Origin: Pseudomonas helleri
GTDB taxonomy: Bacteria > Pseudomonadota > Gammaproteobacteria > Pseudomonadales > Pseudomonadaceae
Direction: 5' to 3'
Assembly (NCBI RefSeq): GCF_009600315.1
Contig: NZ_WIWC01000014.1
Span: 43,749-107,748, forward strand
Length of the DNA stretch: 64,000 bases
The notes under the pieces are model-generated. The model had not been told where the DNA came from. It searched no databases and saw only the letters and a list, made by a program, of their open reading frames with translations. Shown piece after piece: positions 23,819-33,199 of this stretch. The position numbers and the translations under genes are program-made. How positions within the stretch are numbered: the stretch's first letter is position 1; each line of letters begins with the position of its first letter.

Positions 23819-25924
23819 GTGAACCCGGTTATCAAAAAATTTCAGTTCGGTCAGTCGACCGTTACTCTCGAGACTGGCCGTATCGCCCGTCAAGCTTCCG
23901 GCGCAGTATTGGTCACCGTTGACGACGACGTCAGCGTGTTAGTGACTGTAGTCGGTGCCAAGCAAGCTGATCCAGGCAAGGGCTTCTTCCCTCTGTCGGT
24001 TCACTACCAAGAAAAAACTTACGCTGCCGGTAAAATTCCAGGCGGTTTCTTCAAGCGTGAAGGTCGCCCTTCCGAGAAAGAAACCCTGACCTCGCGTCTG
24101 ATCGATCGTCCGATCCGTCCGCTGTTCCCAGAAGGCTTCATGAACGAAGTGCAGGTTGTCTGCACCGTTCTGTCCACCAGCAAGAAAACCGATCCGGACG
24201 TCGCTGCTATGATCGGTACTTCGGCTGCATTGGCCATTTCCGGTATTCCTTTCGATGGCCCAATCGGCGCTGCCCGCGTTGCTTACCACGAAAGCACTGG
24301 CTACCTGCTGAACCCGACTTACGAGCAGCTGGCTGCTTCGAGCCTGGACATGGTTGTTGCCGGTACATCTGAAGCCGTGTTGATGGTTGAATCGGAAGCT
24401 AAAGAGCTGACCGAAGACCAAATGCTGGGTGCTGTCCTGTTCGCTCACGACGAGTTCCAGGTCGTTATCCAGGCGGTTAAAGAGTTGGCTGCCGAAGCTG
24501 CCAAACCAACGTGGGACTGGGTAGCTGCTCCAGAAGCCACCGAACTGCTGGGCGCTATCCGTGCCGAGTTCGGCGAAGCGATCTCTCAGGCTTACACCAT
24601 CACCGTCAAGGCAGACCGTTACGCACGTCTGGGCGAGCTGAAGGATCAGGTTGTAGCCAAGTTCTCCGGTGAAGAAGGCCAGCCTTCGTCCAGCGATGTC
24701 AAAGCTGCATTTGGCGAAATCGAATACCGCACCGTTCGCGAAAACATCGTTAATGGCAAGCCGCGTATCGATGGCCGTGACACCAAAACTGTTCGCCCTT
24801 TGAACATCGAAGTTGGCGTTCTGCCCAAGACTCACGGCTCGGCTCTGTTCACCCGTGGCGAAACTCAAGCGCTGGTTGTTGCTACTCTGGGTACTGCCCG
24901 TGACGCACAGCTGCTGGACACCCTGGAAGGCGAGAAAAAAGACCCGTTCATGCTGCACTACAACTTCCCTCCGTTCTCGGTAGGTGAGTGTGGTCGTATG
25001 GGCGGTGCAGGCCGTCGTGAAATCGGCCACGGCCGTCTGGCTCGTCGCTCGGTTCAGGCTATGCTGCCTGCTGCTGACGTGTTCCCGTACACCATTCGTG
25101 TTGTATCGGAAATCACTGAGTCCAACGGTTCCAGCTCGATGGCATCGGTTTGCGGTGCTTCGTTGGCGCTGATGGACGCTGGTGTTCCGATGAAGGCACC
25201 GGTTGCCGGTATCGCCATGGGTCTGGTTAAAGAAGGCGAAAAATTCGCAGTTCTGACCGACATCCTGGGTGACGAAGACCACTTGGGCGACATGGACTTC
25301 AAAGTAGCGGGTACTGCTAAAGGTGTTACCGCGCTGCAGATGGACATCAAGATCAAAGGCATCACCGAAGAAATCATGGAGATCGCACTGGGCCAAGCCC
25401 TGGACGCTCGCCTGAACATCTTGGGTCAGATGAACCAGATCATTGGTCAGTCGCGTAACGAACTGTCGGCCAACGCTCCGACCATGATCGCGATGAAAAT
25501 CGACACCGACAAAATCCGTGATGTTATCGGTAAAGGTGGCGCGACCATCCGAGCGATCTGCGAAGAAACCAAAGCTTCGATCGATATCGAAGACGACGGT
25601 TCGATCAAGATCTTCGGCGAATCCAAAGAAGCTGCTGAAGCTGCACGTCAGCGCGTTCTTGGGATCACTGCAGAAGCAGAGATCGGCAAAATCTACATCG
25701 GTAAGGTTGAGCGCATCGTCGATTTCGGCGCATTCGTAAACATCCTGCCAGGCAAAGACGGCCTGGTTCACATCTCGATGCTGAGCGATGCGCGCGTTGA
25801 GAAAGTGACTGACATTCTGAAAGAAGGTCAGGAAGTCGAAGTACTGGTACTGGACGTGGACAACCGCGGTCGTATCAAGCTGTCCATCAAGGACGTAGCT
25901 GCTGCCAAGGCATCGGAAGCTTAA
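23819..25924 (+). CDS. pnp: Polyribonucleotide nucleotidyltransferase (PNPase)
   Basis: PNPase is the trimeric 3'-5' phosphorolytic exoribonuclease of the degradosome. The 701-residue product starts at GTG ([12 protein letters not shown]). It has two RNase PH-like domains; the second includes [20 protein letters not shown] with the catalytic region. A KH domain ([16 protein letters not shown]) and a C-terminal S1 domain ([18 protein letters not shown]) follow. The length is standard. A strong terminator follows 21 bases after the stop. Confidence 0.99.
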   Translation: MNPVIKKFQFGQSTVTLETGRIARQASGAVLVTVDDDVSVLVTVVGAKQADPGKGFFPLSVHYQEKTYAAGKIPGGFFKREGRPSEKETLTSRLIDRPIRPLFPEGFMNEVQVVCTVLSTSKKTDPDVAAMIGTSAALAISGIPFDGPIGAARVAYHESTGYLLNPTYEQLAASSLDMVVAGTSEAVLMVESEAKELTEDQMLGAVLFAHDEFQVVIQAVKELAAEAAKPTWDWVAAPEATELLGAIRAEFGEAISQAYTITVKADRYARLGELKDQVVAKFSGEEGQPSSSDVKAAFGEIEYRTVRENIVNGKPRIDGRDTKTVRPLNIEVGVLPKTHGSALFTRGETQALVVATLGTARDAQLLDTLEGEKKDPFMLHYNFPPFSVGECGRMGGAGRREIGHGRLARRSVQAMLPAADVFPYTIRVVSEITESNGSSSMASVCGASLALMDAGVPMKAPVAGIAMGLVKEGEKFAVLTDILGDEDHLGDMDFKVAGTAKGVTALQMDIKIKGITEEIMEIALGQALDARLNILGQMNQIIGQSRNELSANAPTMIAMKIDTDKIRDVIGKGGATIRAICEETKASIDIEDDGSIKIFGESKEAAEAARQRVLGITAEAEIGKIYIGKVERIVDFGAFVNILPGKDGLVHISMLSDARVEKVTDILKEGQEVEVLVLDVDNRGRIKLSIKDVAAAKASEA

Positions 25925-25945
25925 TCGCTCTGCTTGCCTGCTTTG

Positions 25946-25974
25946 AAAAAAGGATCCTTCGGGATCCTTTTTTT
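25946..25974 (+). terminator. Intrinsic terminator after pnp
   Basis: AAAAAAGGATCC (25946-25957), tetraloop TTCG, GGATCC (25962-25967) and a seven-T run form a near-ideal terminator, with A-T pairs extending the stem. Confidence 0.93.
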
Positions 25975-26056
25975 ATGGCTGCAGTAAAGCCAGCGCCTAA
26001 GGGCCAAGTGCCATGAGCTGAAAGCCGCAACTTGCATGTAGATTTGAGCGGAGCCT

Positions 26057-26150
26057 TGCAAATTGCACGACTCACAAAAAAATAGAAATATGTAAGTCTT
26101 TGATCTATATGGGGTTTATTGTTTTTTTAAAGTTGGCACGTGCCCTGCAA
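26057..26150 (+). promoter_or_regulatory. Sigma-54 promoter with candidate IHF and activator sites before the BON gene
   Basis: TTGGCACGTGCCCTGCAA (26133-26150) has GG at 26135-26136 and GC at 26147-26148, separated by exactly ten bases. This is the -24/-12 pattern of sigma-54 promoters and predicts a start near 26160. An IHF-like site lies at 26093-26105, matching the reverse consensus at all positions but the last. A palindrome TGCAA-A-TTGCA (26057-26067) about 98 bases upstream of the start is where an enhancer-binding protein would be expected. The activator is unknown. Confidence 0.75.
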
Positions 26151-26213
26151 TAGTACTGATAACCCTGCTGCTGCAAGTCAGCGCAGATTCTAAAGAAGAC
26201 AGGAGTTACTCGT

Positions 26214-26567
26214 ATGAAGAAGTTTGCTATCGCTGCTGCAACTGCCACCGCTCTGACCCTGACCATGGCCAACGCTGCATTTGCTGCTCAAGCAACCACC
26301 CAAGCCCCAATGACCGTGGCTGCAGGCGAAGTTGATAAAGCCAAGGAAGCTACTTCTGACACTTGGATCACCACCAAAGTAAAATCTGATCTGCTGACCG
26401 AAAAAGGCATTCCAGGTAGCGACATTAAAGTCGAAACCAACAAAGGTGTTGTCTCCCTGTCGTCCACTGTAGCTATCACTGATGCGCAGAAGGAAATCGC
26501 GGTCGCAATTGCCAAGAAAATCAAGGGCGTTAAAGCCGTCTCGGCTGATGGCCTGAAAGCTGAGTAA
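26214..26567 (+). CDS. BON-domain periplasmic protein
   Basis: The 117-residue product has a clear Sec signal peptide (MKKFAIAAATATALTLTMANAAFA, cut after AFA). A single BON domain follows (about residues 48-115), with DTWITTKVKSDLLTEKGI, IKVETNKGVVSLSS and VKGVKAVS-type spacing. BON domains are thought to bind phospholipid or other surfaces; OsmY and Kbp are relatives. It lies alone after pnp behind a sigma-54-type promoter, and several hairpins follow it. The exact function is unknown. Confidence 0.9.
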   Translation: MKKFAIAAATATALTLTMANAAFAAQATTQAPMTVAAGEVDKAKEATSDTWITTKVKSDLLTEKGIPGSDIKVETNKGVVSLSSTVAITDAQKEIAVAIAKKIKGVKAVSADGLKAE

Positions 26568-26651
26568 GAGTTCTGACTCGTAGAGCCAGAGGAAGCCGTA
26601 GCAGGTGATTTAAGCAGTACGCCTGCGGCTTTCATATCAGGTTCATGCGAC

Positions 26652-26814
26652 GACCACACGGATGTGGTCATTACAGCCCCCGACGTTCTGCGTCGGGGGC
26701 TGTTCTATGTGTGGGGGTTGCTAGTTGAATTATCGCTGCTGAAGGCTTCGATGAGGTTGCCTTCAGAGGGGCGCTTATCCCCCTCATTACAGTGTGTGGC
26801 AGCAACTGCACTGA
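26652..26814. other. Cluster of hairpins and a REP-like remnant between the BON gene and DUF748 gene
   Basis: The 253-base interval between these convergent genes holds stems GACCACA/TGTGGTC (26652-26669), a 12-bp CAGCCCCCGACG/CGTCGGGGGCTG (26674-26702), and CTGAAGGC/GCCTTCAG (26739-26766). The 12-bp hairpin is the likely bidirectional stop although its T run is poor. The stretch TGTGGCAGCAACTGCA near 26797 resembles one arm of the REPIN at 30945. No gene is apparent. Confidence 0.5.
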
Positions 26815-26820
26815 GTGGGG

Positions 26821-29757
26821 TTACTCACTGTCCAGATGCAGCGGTGTAATCACCCGCCCATCACTCTCGGCCTCACCCAGCGAGGCATCGATAAAGTACA
26901 CGCGGTCATCTGCCAATCCGCCTTTATCTACCAGGTAGTCCTTGATGCTGCTGGCTCGGTCTTGCCCCAGTTGCCGTAGCAATATTTCGCTTTTGCTCCA
27001 GAAATCGATCAAAGCATCACGCATTTTCGCGGCACGCTCTTCACGACTCAGATCTGCCCATTCAGCAGGCGGTTGCTGCTTCATGCGCGCGCGGTAGATA
27101 CCTTCGAGCAGTGGGGCTTTTTCGTCATCCGGGACTTCCAGCAGAGAGGCTTGTGCGGGAACTTTCTCACCGCGGCGCTGAAGAATTTTGTAATAGGTGT
27201 ATTGGTATTCGCGCTCAAGCCGGTCTTTCGCAATCAGTGGGCCATCGCTGCTTTGAGCTGCTGTCCCTTCAATCTCCAGGCGCAGGGCAGGGCGTTTTTT
27301 CAGGGCTTCGGCCAGCGTATTGAGGGCTTTTTGTGCATCTGCACTCAGCTCGCTGGACCCGGGACCGAAGGACACGGTGCCCAAGTCTTCTGAACCGCCG
27401 CCATTAATAAGTCCGCCAATAAACTTGAACGGAGCCTGCACAGCACGCAGTACGAGATTGCGCAGTGTTTGCCAGACGATAGGCATCACGCTGAATTGCG
27501 GGTTATTCAAGTCACCCGTAAGTGGCAGGTCTATGGAGATCGTGCCGTTCGTGTCTTTAAGCAGAGCAATGGCCAGTTTGATCGGCAGGTCCACGGCATC
27601 CGGACTATCTACCTTTTCACCCAGTTGCAATTGCTCCACGACCAGCTTGTTCTGGGCTTTGAGTTGCCCTTTGGTAATCAAGTAATGCACGTCCAGATTC
27701 AGACGGCCCTTACGGATGCGGTAACCGGCGAACTTACCCGAGTAAGGGGTCAACGTTGTCAGCTCAACCCGTTTGAAGCTGGTGGCAATATCAAGGCTGG
27801 CCAATGGATTGAATGGATTCACGCTGCCTTTGATAGTAACGGGCGCATAGCGATCGACCTTACCGGCGACATTCACGCTGGCAGGTTTGGCCTGTCGGCT
27901 ATCGATAGTGCCAATCTGACCATTGAGTTGTTGAATCGCCGTAGCAAAATTGGGGGTCAGGCTGAAGTCGGCAAAGTTGGCTGAGCCGTCATTGATTGCA
28001 ATACCCCCGATGTGAATGCCCAGAGGCTTGCTTTTATTGCTGGTGGTTTGGGCAGTTGTTTTGGTGCTGCTACTCGTTGCTGGCTGGGGGATCAGCAGAT
28101 CATCAATATTGGTGGTGCGGTCATCGTTGATCATAAAGCGCACATATGGCTGCGCAAATTTGACACTGGCAATCGACAGGCTGTCTTCATGCTTGTACTT
28201 CAGCCCCTCCAGATTGAGGCGCTGCCATTTCAGAAAGTCACGATTCTTGAGGGTATCGAGTGTGTGCAACTGGTCGATCTGTACGCGTCCGTCGACGGTA
28301 AAGGCCAGAGGGTCGATATTGTTGAGGTCAACCGTCAGATCGCTGTCGAGCATACCGCTTCGCAATTCGAGGCGAATAAATGGGTCGATGTACGCTTGCG
28401 CGATACGCAGGTCGATGTCTTGGGTGGTGACCTTGAGTTTAGCGCTCACCGGGTTGAGGTTCACGTCACCGCTGGCTGTCAGCTTGCCTTGTTTGCCTAT
28501 GCCTGCATCGAGTTTGACGGTGAAGGGCGACTGGTTAAGGCTGTCGAAATTGTTCACATCAACATTGATCGGCCCAATATCCAGAGCTACGGGTGTTTTG
28601 GGTTCGTTATCGGCGAGATGAACGCGATAGTCGCGTAGTTGCACCTCTTTAAGCAGCACTTGCCAAGGCTTGCTCGGGGCTACCGGAGCAGGTTTAGGGG
28701 GTTCGACGGTGACCGGTTCAACGCCTTTGTGCGCCGCTCTGGAAGCTTTGGACGGATGACTGGCAAACAATTTCTGCCAGTCGAGCTGGCCATCCTTTTC
28801 CCGAGTGACCCACGTTTCCAGATTTTTGCTGTTGATCTTGCCGACCACGACGTGTTGCTTGGCCAAGTCTACGGTGGTGTCGCTGACATCCAGCCGTTCG
28901 AGCCTGGCCAGCGGACGTCCGTCTGGAGCATTTATGTTGAAGGGGGCAATACTGGCGGTCGCGTTATTGAGGACCATTTGTGTGTCTTTAGCCAGGTTCA
29001 GCGTGTAATCCGTGCTGAAATTCAGTACGCCATCTTCCAGTACCAGAGGCAACGCATCACGCACATAGGGCCACCAGACTTTCATCTTGCCGTCGGTCAC
29101 TTTGAGTGTGCCCATTGAGGCAATCGGCACCACGCTCAGCGTGCCGCTCCAATCGATGCGACCACCTTCTGGGCCGTTAGCCACCAAGGTCATGTCGGCA
29201 TTGTCTTCGGGCAAGGTGCTGAGATTTTTTAGCTCAAGATTCATCGAGTCGTAGAGAAATTCGATGGGCTCGCTAGGACGCATATCGATGAAATGGAGGT
29301 AGCCGTCAGCCAGTTTGATGGCGTCAATGCGCAGCGGGAAAGGTTTGCTGTCAGGGTTGGCGGGTGTCGGTTCGCTGGCCGGCAATTTGAACAGTTGGGT
29401 CAGGTTCAGGGTGCCGTCTTTGTTAAACAGCACTTCAGTCTTTGGCTTGTCCAGTTGCACATCAGCGAGGTGCAACGCTTTTGTCCACAGGCTGTCTGTT
29501 TGCAGGTTGGCATAAAACCGGTCAAATCCCACCTGCTCCTTACCCGGCGCGCCGACGCCAAACCCCCACAAGGTCAACTCCAGCGTAAACGGGTTGAACT
29601 CCAGTCGATCGAGTTTGGCGGGTACGGTGGCGTAATTGGCCAACTGCTGATTGATGATGCGCAGGCCAATGCCGGGCAAAATCAAAAAGCCCAGCAGGCT
29701 ATAGATGGCAATCGCCGTCAACAAAACAACAAGGGTGCGGATCAATCCTTTGAGCAT
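26821..29757 (-). CDS. DUF748 / AsmA-like envelope protein
   Basis: This 978-residue protein has one N-terminal membrane anchor (about residues 7-30) followed by a very large, probably periplasmic region of repeating beta-strand segments. Segments such as LDRLEFNPFTLELTLWGFGV and VELTTLTPYSGKFAGYRIRKGRL are typical of DUF748. DUF748 belongs with AsmA-like proteins of the envelope, some of which bridge inner and outer membranes. A C-terminal part (VSFGPGSSELSADAQKALNTLA) looks OmpA-like. The substrate is not known. P. aeruginosa has a counterpart at the same place. Confidence 0.88.
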   Translation of the reverse strand: MLKGLIRTLVVLLTAIAIYSLLGFLILPGIGLRIINQQLANYATVPAKLDRLEFNPFTLELTLWGFGVGAPGKEQVGFDRFYANLQTDSLWTKALHLADVQLDKPKTEVLFNKDGTLNLTQLFKLPASEPTPANPDSKPFPLRIDAIKLADGYLHFIDMRPSEPIEFLYDSMNLELKNLSTLPEDNADMTLVANGPEGGRIDWSGTLSVVPIASMGTLKVTDGKMKVWWPYVRDALPLVLEDGVLNFSTDYTLNLAKDTQMVLNNATASIAPFNINAPDGRPLARLERLDVSDTTVDLAKQHVVVGKINSKNLETWVTREKDGQLDWQKLFASHPSKASRAAHKGVEPVTVEPPKPAPVAPSKPWQVLLKEVQLRDYRVHLADNEPKTPVALDIGPINVDVNNFDSLNQSPFTVKLDAGIGKQGKLTASGDVNLNPVSAKLKVTTQDIDLRIAQAYIDPFIRLELRSGMLDSDLTVDLNNIDPLAFTVDGRVQIDQLHTLDTLKNRDFLKWQRLNLEGLKYKHEDSLSIASVKFAQPYVRFMINDDRTTNIDDLLIPQPATSSSTKTTAQTTSNKSKPLGIHIGGIAINDGSANFADFSLTPNFATAIQQLNGQIGTIDSRQAKPASVNVAGKVDRYAPVTIKGSVNPFNPLASLDIATSFKRVELTTLTPYSGKFAGYRIRKGRLNLDVHYLITKGQLKAQNKLVVEQLQLGEKVDSPDAVDLPIKLAIALLKDTNGTISIDLPLTGDLNNPQFSVMPIVWQTLRNLVLRAVQAPFKFIGGLINGGGSEDLGTVSFGPGSSELSADAQKALNTLAEALKKRPALRLEIEGTAAQSSDGPLIAKDRLEREYQYTYYKILQRRGEKVPAQASLLEVPDDEKAPLLEGIYRARMKQQPPAEWADLSREERAAKMRDALIDFWSKSEILLRQLGQDRASSIKDYLVDKGGLADDRVYFIDASLGEAESDGRVITPLHLDSE

Positions 29758-29866
29758 GTGGGGTGTCGTCTATTTCAGTCAGAGTGCCTTTGAGTATGGC
29801 ACGCGTTTCTGGTTCCGAGACGGACGCCATGTGATGCGTAGGATTTGCGCAGTTTGTTTGTACGTT

Positions 29867-30880
29867 TTAGAACTGAAGAATCAGCGTTTTTAATGGAGGT
29901 TGATGATCCAATGACGGAAAGTCTGCCGCTGGGCTGAGCACCTGCCAATCACGAACCGGGCGACCGGCTTTCTCGGCGCAGCGCAGTACCTGTTCACGCC
30001 AATCATCCATGCTGACTTTAGCCAGGTTGTTGCAGCAGATCAGTACGCCATCCGCCGCAGTGGTCAAGACTGCGGGCTTAAGCAAGCTTTGATAATCGCG
30101 CAAAAGATCGACAGTGCCGAACGCACTCTTGGCCCACGCAGGCGGATCGAGCAATACAAGATCGTATTCACGTTGCTCAAGCCGTGGGTAGGCGGGCAAT
30201 TTGTGACGACGCTGAACGATGGGCAATCCTGCCAATTGGCGGATGGCGGCAAAGTAATCGGACTGCACGAACTTCATTTTTTTCAATTCAGGGTTCAATA
30301 GACCGTTTTCACGGCCCACGGCAAGGTTGCCCTCGGCAAAGTCGAGATTGCACACTTCATTGGCGCCTCCGGCCGCGGCGCTCAGGCCAACGCCGCAGGT
30401 ATAGGCAAACAGGTTAAGTACGCTTTTACCGGTGCTGTGTTGTTTGACCCAGCCGCGTGCGTTGCGCAGGTCAAGGAACAGCAGAGGATCTTGACCTGCA
30501 TGGCGCCCGCGTACGCGATAGTTAAGACCCCATTCGTGCCCCACCATGTCTTGCAGCGCTGCATCATCGGCGCAATAAACAGTGTCTTCACGGTCAATAC
30601 GCGAGTTGCCTTGGGAGCGATCGTTGTATACCAGCAACAAATCGAGTCCCAGATGACGATTGATCGCGTCATGCAACTGCAACAAGTCATCGCGCTCAAG
30701 GCGTTGATGAAAGCTTTGCACCAGCAGTTGCGGACCGTATCGGTCGATGGTCAGGCCCCCGGCGCCTTCCTGGCTGCCGTGGAACAGGCGATAGCAGTCG
30801 GTGCCCTGGGCATGCAGTTCGGCCAGCAGATCGTGACGGTTATCGAGGGCGGCGCGCAGCGCCTGATTCAAGGAAGACAT
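29867..30880 (-). CDS. Class I SAM-dependent rRNA methyltransferase (RlmI/COG1092-like)
   Basis: The 337-residue product has an N-terminal Q-GTDCYRLFHGSQEGAGGLTIDRYG region. A Rossmann methyltransferase domain follows, with motif I VLNLFAYTCGVGLSAA and motif IV LLDPPAWAKS. These fit the SAM-dependent methyltransferase family related to RlmI (m5C on 23S rRNA). Unlike RlmI I do not see a complete N-terminal PUA domain, so its target is uncertain. It is transcribed alone on the minus strand, with a REPIN just upstream. Confidence 0.85.
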   Translation of the reverse strand: MSSLNQALRAALDNRHDLLAELHAQGTDCYRLFHGSQEGAGGLTIDRYGPQLLVQSFHQRLERDDLLQLHDAINRHLGLDLLLVYNDRSQGNSRIDREDTVYCADDAALQDMVGHEWGLNYRVRGRHAGQDPLLFLDLRNARGWVKQHSTGKSVLNLFAYTCGVGLSAAAGGANEVCNLDFAEGNLAVGRENGLLNPELKKMKFVQSDYFAAIRQLAGLPIVQRRHKLPAYPRLEQREYDLVLLDPPAWAKSAFGTVDLLRDYQSLLKPAVLTTAADGVLICCNNLAKVSMDDWREQVLRCAEKAGRPVRDWQVLSPAADFPSLDHQPPLKTLILQF

Positions 30881-30944
30881 GCGATGCGCCTTGGGGGATA
30901 GATAAGGCGCGGCAGTTTAACAGAACAGAGTCTAAACGGGCTTT

Positions 30945-31007
30945 TGTAGTCGCTGTCGCAGAACCGTGCAAATGGAAAGCTTCGCAGCCTGTGGCAGCAA
31001 CTACAGG
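30945..31007. repeat. REPIN-like inverted repeat pair
   Basis: TGTAGTCGCTGTCGCA (30945-30960) and TTCGCAGCCTGTGGCAGC (30981-30998) followed by AACTACAG are inverted, diverged copies of one motif. The same motif forms the element at 45171-45261. Two inverted REP units about 20 bases apart form a REPIN, a non-autonomous repeat common between Pseudomonas genes. It sits between the atoB stop and the methyltransferase start. Confidence 0.75.
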
Positions 31008-31015
31008 GGATTTAT

Positions 31016-32197
31016 CTAATCGCGTTCGATGGCCATTGCTACACCTTGGCCGCCGCCGATGCACAAGGTCGCTAAGCCTTTTTTGGCATCGCGCTTGATC
31101 ATTTCGTGAACCAGGGTCACCAGAATACGACACCCAGATGCACCAATCGGGTGGCCAATCGCAATGGCCCCGCCATTGACGTTGACCTTATTCGCGTCCC
31201 AATTAAGCTCTTTGCCGACCGACAGCGCCTGAGCGGCGAACGCTTCGTTGGCCTCGATCAGGTCAAGCTGTTCAAGGCTCCAGCCAGCCTTGGCCAGACA
31301 CCTGCGAGTAGCATCTACAGGGCCGATGCCCATGATGGCCGGGTCGACGCCAGCGTTGGCGTATGCAGCGACTTTAGCCAGCACCGGCAAGCCCAGAGCC
31401 TTGGCTTTGGTCGCACTCATCAACAGCACGGCAGCCGCACCATCGTTGAGCGAGGACGCGTTGCCGGCGGTAACAGAACCGTCTTTTTTGAAGGCCGGTT
31501 TCAGCTTGGCCAACGATTCAGCCGTCGTGCCTGCGCGTGGCTGTTCATCGGTCGCGAACGACACGGGGTCGCCTTTGCGTTGAGGGATCACAATCGGCGT
31601 GATTTCATCGACAAAGCGGCCGGTTTCGATGGCCGCAATGGCTTTTTGTTGGGACTGGGCGGCAAATGCATCCTGTTCCTGGCGGCTGATACCGAACTTA
31701 TCCACAAGGTTCTCAGCGGTGATACCCATGTGGTAGTCATTGAATGCGTCCCACAGTCCGTCGCTGATCATGGTGTCGACGATTTGACTGTGGCCCATGC
31801 GCAGACCCGTGCGGGCACCGGGGACGATGTAGTTGGACAGGCTCATGTTTTCCTGGCCGCCAGCAATGATGACGTCGGCATCGCCACAGCGGATGGCTTG
31901 TGCCGCGAGGTGCAAGGCTTTCAAGCCAGAGCCGCAGACTTTGTTCAGGGTCATTGCCGGTACGGCGAAAGGCAGGCCGGCCTTGATTGCCGCCTGACGC
32001 GCAGGGTTTTGACCGGCACCGGCGGTGAGTACTTGGCCCATGATCACTTCATCAACCTGAGCGCCGTCCAGCCCGGTTTGTTCCAGTAGCTGGCGAATGA
32101 CGGCTGCTCCCAGATCTACAGCAGGAACATGGGCCAGCGAGCCCTGAAAGCTGCCGACGGCGGTACGGGTGGCGGCAACTATTACGACGTCTTGCAT
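31016..32197 (-). CDS. atoB: Acetyl-CoA C-acetyltransferase (thiolase)
   Basis: This 393-residue thiolase condenses or cleaves acetoacetyl-CoA. The start is ATG 32197 ([15 protein letters not shown]) with AGGA eight bases upstream; the frame opens five codons earlier. It has the acyl-enzyme Cys in [10 protein letters not shown], the catalytic His in [14 protein letters not shown], and the second Cys in CIGGGQG. The sequence closely resembles P. aeruginosa AtoB. A role in ketone body or PHB-type metabolism is likely. No neighbouring CoA-transferase gene is present, so its pathway is not fixed by context. Confidence 0.95.
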   Translation of the reverse strand: MQDVVIVAATRTAVGSFQGSLAHVPAVDLGAAVIRQLLEQTGLDGAQVDEVIMGQVLTAGAGQNPARQAAIKAGLPFAVPAMTLNKVCGSGLKALHLAAQAIRCGDADVIIAGGQENMSLSNYIVPGARTGLRMGHSQIVDTMISDGLWDAFNDYHMGITAENLVDKFGISRQEQDAFAAQSQQKAIAAIETGRFVDEITPIVIPQRKGDPVSFATDEQPRAGTTAESLAKLKPAFKKDGSVTAGNASSLNDGAAAVLLMSATKAKALGLPVLAKVAAYANAGVDPAIMGIGPVDATRRCLAKAGWSLEQLDLIEANEAFAAQALSVGKELNWDANKVNVNGGAIAIGHPIGASGCRILVTLVHEMIKRDAKKGLATLCIGGGQGVAMAIERD

Positions 32198-32276
32198 TGC
32201 GCGAATCCTCATTGTTATTGGTGTGTAGCATCGGAATCAGGCACGTATGGTGGCATAAATTGGCGAGGGTCGGGTT

Positions 32277-33146
32277 TTAGTCAAGTCCCATGCGCCGCCG
32301 TGCACGCTGTACTGAACCATTGCGTACAGCCCAGCGCAGTATCGGTGCGGTGCTTTTAACACCGGCCCGTACCAGTGTGCGAGTGAGCGGGCGCTGATAC
32401 AGCCCTAATTGGTCACTGGCCCAGTCTGGCAGCAGATCAATCCCGGCTTGCATCATCAGTGCGCCAAACGGTTTGGCTAAAAGGCTTGGAGAGGGTGCGT
32501 TCAGCAGCAGGCGAATAACTTCGTGGCTGCGATCGTCGCACAGCAGTTGTGGACGGATATCGTTGAGGTATTGCGCTATTTGCTGGCGAGAGCGTGGCAC
32601 GTCGGTAGCGCCCAGGCGCTCAGCAACCAACGCTATTTCGTCGTAATAGCGATCTTGATCGGCGCTCGATAAATGCGGATTGCGATACCTGAGATGAGCC
32701 GCGAGGAAGTTGCTGACTTCGGCCACATGCACCCAAGTCAGTAAGTGTGGATCGCTGGCCGCATAGGGTTTGCCATCAAGTCCTGTTCCTGTGACCTGCT
32801 CGTGAATAGTCCGTACTTTGTTGATCAGCCAGTCGGCATCCTGTGTGGAGCCAAAGGTTGTGCCAGAAATAAACTGTCCGGTACGGCGTAGCCGGCCCAG
32901 CATGTCCTGACGAAAATTGGAGTGGTCCCACACCCCGGCCAATGCCAGTGGGTGCAAGGCTTGCAGCATCAAAGCACTGATGCCGCCAATCAGCATGCTG
33001 GTGAAGTCACCATGCACTTGCCAACTGATGGAGTCCGGGCCAAACAGGCCGGGGTCGCCTTTGGGATTTTCAAGATCGAGCTGGCCGAGCGAAAGGCCGG
33101 TCAGGCTCATGATTTGGCGTTCGATGGGGCGACGGATGAGTTCCAT
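32277..33146 (-). CDS. DUF2236 (MpaB-type oxygenase-like) protein
   Basis: The 289-residue protein matches the DUF2236 family (oxygenase MpaB / latex-clearing protein-like), with LMLQALHPLALAGVWDHSNF and a conserved His-rich pattern around WVHVAEVSNFLAAHLRY. Related proteins bind heme b. The start at ATG 33146 (MELIRRPIERQIM) is preferred. An upstream TTG at 33203 would translate through the hairpin at 33161-33193 and add 19 unlikely residues. It follows pgi on the minus strand, and its reaction in pseudomonads is unknown. Confidence 0.8.
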   Translation of the reverse strand: MELIRRPIERQIMSLTGLSLGQLDLENPKGDPGLFGPDSISWQVHGDFTSMLIGGISALMLQALHPLALAGVWDHSNFRQDMLGRLRRTGQFISGTTFGSTQDADWLINKVRTIHEQVTGTGLDGKPYAASDPHLLTWVHVAEVSNFLAAHLRYRNPHLSSADQDRYYDEIALVAERLGATDVPRSRQQIAQYLNDIRPQLLCDDRSHEVIRLLLNAPSPSLLAKPFGALMMQAGIDLLPDWASDQLGLYQRPLTRTLVRAGVKSTAPILRWAVRNGSVQRARRRMGLD

Positions 33147-33160
33147 GAGGCCTCGGTTGT

Positions 33161-33193
33161 CCCGGCCAGTCTCGTGAACTGAGACTGGCCGGG
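33161..33193. other. Perfect 13-bp hairpin between pgi and the DUF2236 gene
   Basis: CCCGGCCAGTCTC (33161-33173) and GAGACTGGCCGGG (33181-33193) pair perfectly around a seven-base loop, seven bases after the pgi stop and 15 bases before the DUF2236 ATG. No T run follows on either strand, so it is probably an mRNA-stabilising or partial-termination element. Confidence 0.75.
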
Positions 33194-33199
33194 TATCAA

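Noticed and set aside
23939..25771. 610-codon open frame antisense to pnp
   Set aside because: Shadow of pnp; no start context or domain.
26664..26849. 61-codon frame after the BON gene
   Set aside because: It runs through hairpins and into the DUF748 3' end, with no ribosome-binding site.
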